NCBI GenBank assembly: GCA_019322855.1 | Contig: JAHWIA010000036.1 | Location: 1 to 7,855, forward strand | From: Candidatus Woesearchaeota archaeon | GTDB lineage: Archaea; Nanobdellota; Nanobdellia; Woesearchaeales; WJKV01 | DNA: 7,855 bases | Reading direction: 5' to 3' | Shown: positions 6,610 through 7,855 of the stretch, piece after piece | Layout of the letters: every line of letters begins with the position of its first letter | Position numbering within the stretch: the stretch's first letter is position 1 | Program-made: the position numbers and the translations under genes | Notes under the pieces: generated by a model | What the model was told of the DNA's origin: nothing | The model's input: only the letters and a program-made list of their open reading frames with translations | Database searches by the model: none

Positions 6610-7855
6610 TTATTCTAGATGCATGCCGTGCGTCATTTGATTGACGAAATCCCTTTTCACTGTCTTCTGGACAGGATTGTTGCTGTTACTGACAGTAAAG
6701 ATCGTCTGCCTGGTTCCGTCCTTCCTGCAAATAATGATTCCGCCTGCTACATTGTTGTCATAAATGTCTACTGTCTTGCAGATGTCTTCTGGAAAATTAA
6801 CATATGAAGCTATAAAATATTCATTGATTGTTCTCGCGCCATAGTATTTGGGTTCTATCACTGCAGATATTAGTTTGTTTCCTTTCCTGTTTCTGTACAG
6901 ATTCTTGAAAAGCTTGCTCTCTTCTAATGGTTCAGGGCTGAGCTCGAACAATGTCCTGTTAGTCACACCTAATAGATTAAGTATTGGTGTGATAAATAAA
7001 TCATAGATATTATAGATAAAGCCCTGCCTCAACACATCGCCTCCGTCAGGAGTATATATCAAGGATTGGGTCATATTATTGTAATAAAATTCAGGGTTCG
7101 TTCCGCTTGATGAAATACTGCATTTTTGGAATTCATACTTATTAGTGCTTCCTGAACAGCCTGACAGGTCCAAAGAACTAATATCAAAGGCTTCGTGCAC
7201 TGCCTCATCAAGTTGTATCTGGTTCTGCAACGAGATATTGATATTATTGCCCAATTCATTGAAGCTAGTTCCTACAATTACGTCTCCTTTGTACAGCATA
7301 ATACACAAATTATTGAAGACATTCCTATCATATTCGTTTGTGAACTTTTTCTGCTTGCTTGCAGACGGATCGAATGCTTTTTTCCCAATGCCTAAATCAA
7401 CCAGGACTTCGCTCGGCGGGCCGCATGAAATTACATAGTCTTCATTACCTGCAGGAATCGTCAGCATCCTCTGCACAATGAACCTCGTCCTGCTGGTCCA
7501 GTTCCCATTATCGCAGTAAAGGTCAGCCACTCTATTGTTGTCATAATTTTCCCTCCACACACCATCTATCAATGTCACTTTGCTATACCAGTCATCCGGC
7601 TTGCACCTCGACTCCAGCTGATCATTACTGCTGTTCGCAGTAGAAGTTGGATCAAGAAAACATTCTCCTAGAGGGCAACTGCCTGACTTGTACTCAAGCC
7701 AATCCATTGCTAGCGGTATCAACGAGGTTGATGATGTAATATTTCCTGAAGGAGTGGCGGGCGGTGTTGCTGTCTGTGCTGCAACAGAGAAAGAGAATAT
7801 TGAAAAAACTAGCAGAAACATCAAAACTGTACTGATTAGGAACTGTTTCTTTTCC
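6610..7855 (-). CDS. Secreted cysteine-containing protein of unknown function (start just beyond the window)
   Basis: The frame is open to the window edge and ends at TAA 6612-6610. The visible N-terminus reads EKKQFLISTVLMFLLVFSIF, then SFSVAAQTATPP: a basic stretch, hydrophobic core and AxA-type cleavage before QT, so a Sec signal. The incomplete codon at the edge ends in G, so ATG at 7857 giving MEKKQFL (415 residues) is likely. Internal TTG/ATG starts near 7824-7819 would cut the signal and lack a Shine-Dalgarno. The mature protein has about ten cysteines (SGSCPLGEC, SRCKPDDW, LYCDNGNW, ISCGPP, NLCIML, SGCSGS, QKCSIS, DICKTV, IICRKD) and sequons NIT, NSS, NWT, NIS, NMT and NRT. No transmembrane segment follows the signal, and I recognise no family. 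It precedes a pilin-like gene by 14 bases, so a periplasmic-space or surface partner of that protein is a reasonable guess. Confidence 0.85.
   Translation of the reverse strand, partial: EKKQFLISTVLMFLLVFSIFSFSVAAQTATPPATPSGNITSSTSLIPLAMDWLEYKSGSCPLGECFLDPTSTANSSNDQLESRCKPDDWYSKVTLIDGVWRENYDNNRVADLYCDNGNWTSRTRFIVQRMLTIPAGNEDYVISCGPPSEVLVDLGIGKKAFDPSASKQKKFTNEYDRNVFNNLCIMLYKGDVIVGTSFNELGNNINISLQNQIQLDEAVHEAFDISSLDLSGCSGSTNKYEFQKCSISSSGTNPEFYYNNMTQSLIYTPDGGDVLRQGFIYNIYDLFITPILNLLGVTNRTLFELSPEPLEESKLFKNLYRNRKGNKLISAVIEPKYYGARTINEYFIASYVNFPEDICKTVDIYDNNVAGGIIICRKDGTRQTIFTVSNSNNPVQKTVKRDFVNQMTHGMHLE

Noticed and set aside
1..7855. CRISPR arrays, tRNA/rRNA genes, insertion sequences
   Set aside because: No direct repeats with regular spacers, cloverleaf sequence, transposase frame or terminal inverted repeats were seen; nearly all bases are accounted for by the three genes.

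Overview
The window looks archaeal, most likely from a DPANN-type lineage (Woesearchaeota/Pacearchaeota-like), though that is inference without a marker gene. Three things point there. The largest gene has a TATA element (TTTATAAA) placed like an archaeal promoter. One protein starts with MKKGQVTLFIIIGI, an archaeal class III (prepilin-peptidase type) signal. All the proteins are secreted, rich in cysteine and N-X-S/T sequons, and show little recognisable enzymology.

All coding is on the minus strand, so the window reads right to left. (1) 7855-6610: a Sec-exported, cysteine-containing protein of unknown function; its start probably lies 2 bases beyond the window edge. (2) 6595-5198: a 465-residue protein with a class III signal and a large ectodomain ending in a cadherin/Ig-like fold. 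It follows gene 1 after 14 bases, with a clear Shine-Dalgarno, so the two are probably co-transcribed. (3) 5127-1: one uninterrupted frame of 1,709 codons, 65% of the window, that runs off the left edge without a stop. It encodes a giant mosaic secreted protein: Sec signal, cysteine-rich module with a CxCCxC motif, three carboxypeptidase-regulatory-like beta domains, a second cysteine-rich block, a fourth such beta domain, an Fn3-like domain, a third and longer cysteine-rich block containing a repeated Cys module and a calcium-loop motif, then at least six Ig-like domains. A 70-base gap before it carries a palindromic TATA box and a Shine-Dalgarno-like stretch.

Together the genes look like a cell-surface locus: a pilin-like membrane-anchored subunit, a secreted partner, and a very large adhesin-like or surface-layer-associated protein. 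Roles in attachment to a host or partner cell are inference; no catalytic domain was seen. No RNA genes, mobile elements, CRISPR arrays or plus-strand genes are supported. The only non-coding stretches are the 14-base and 70-base gaps.
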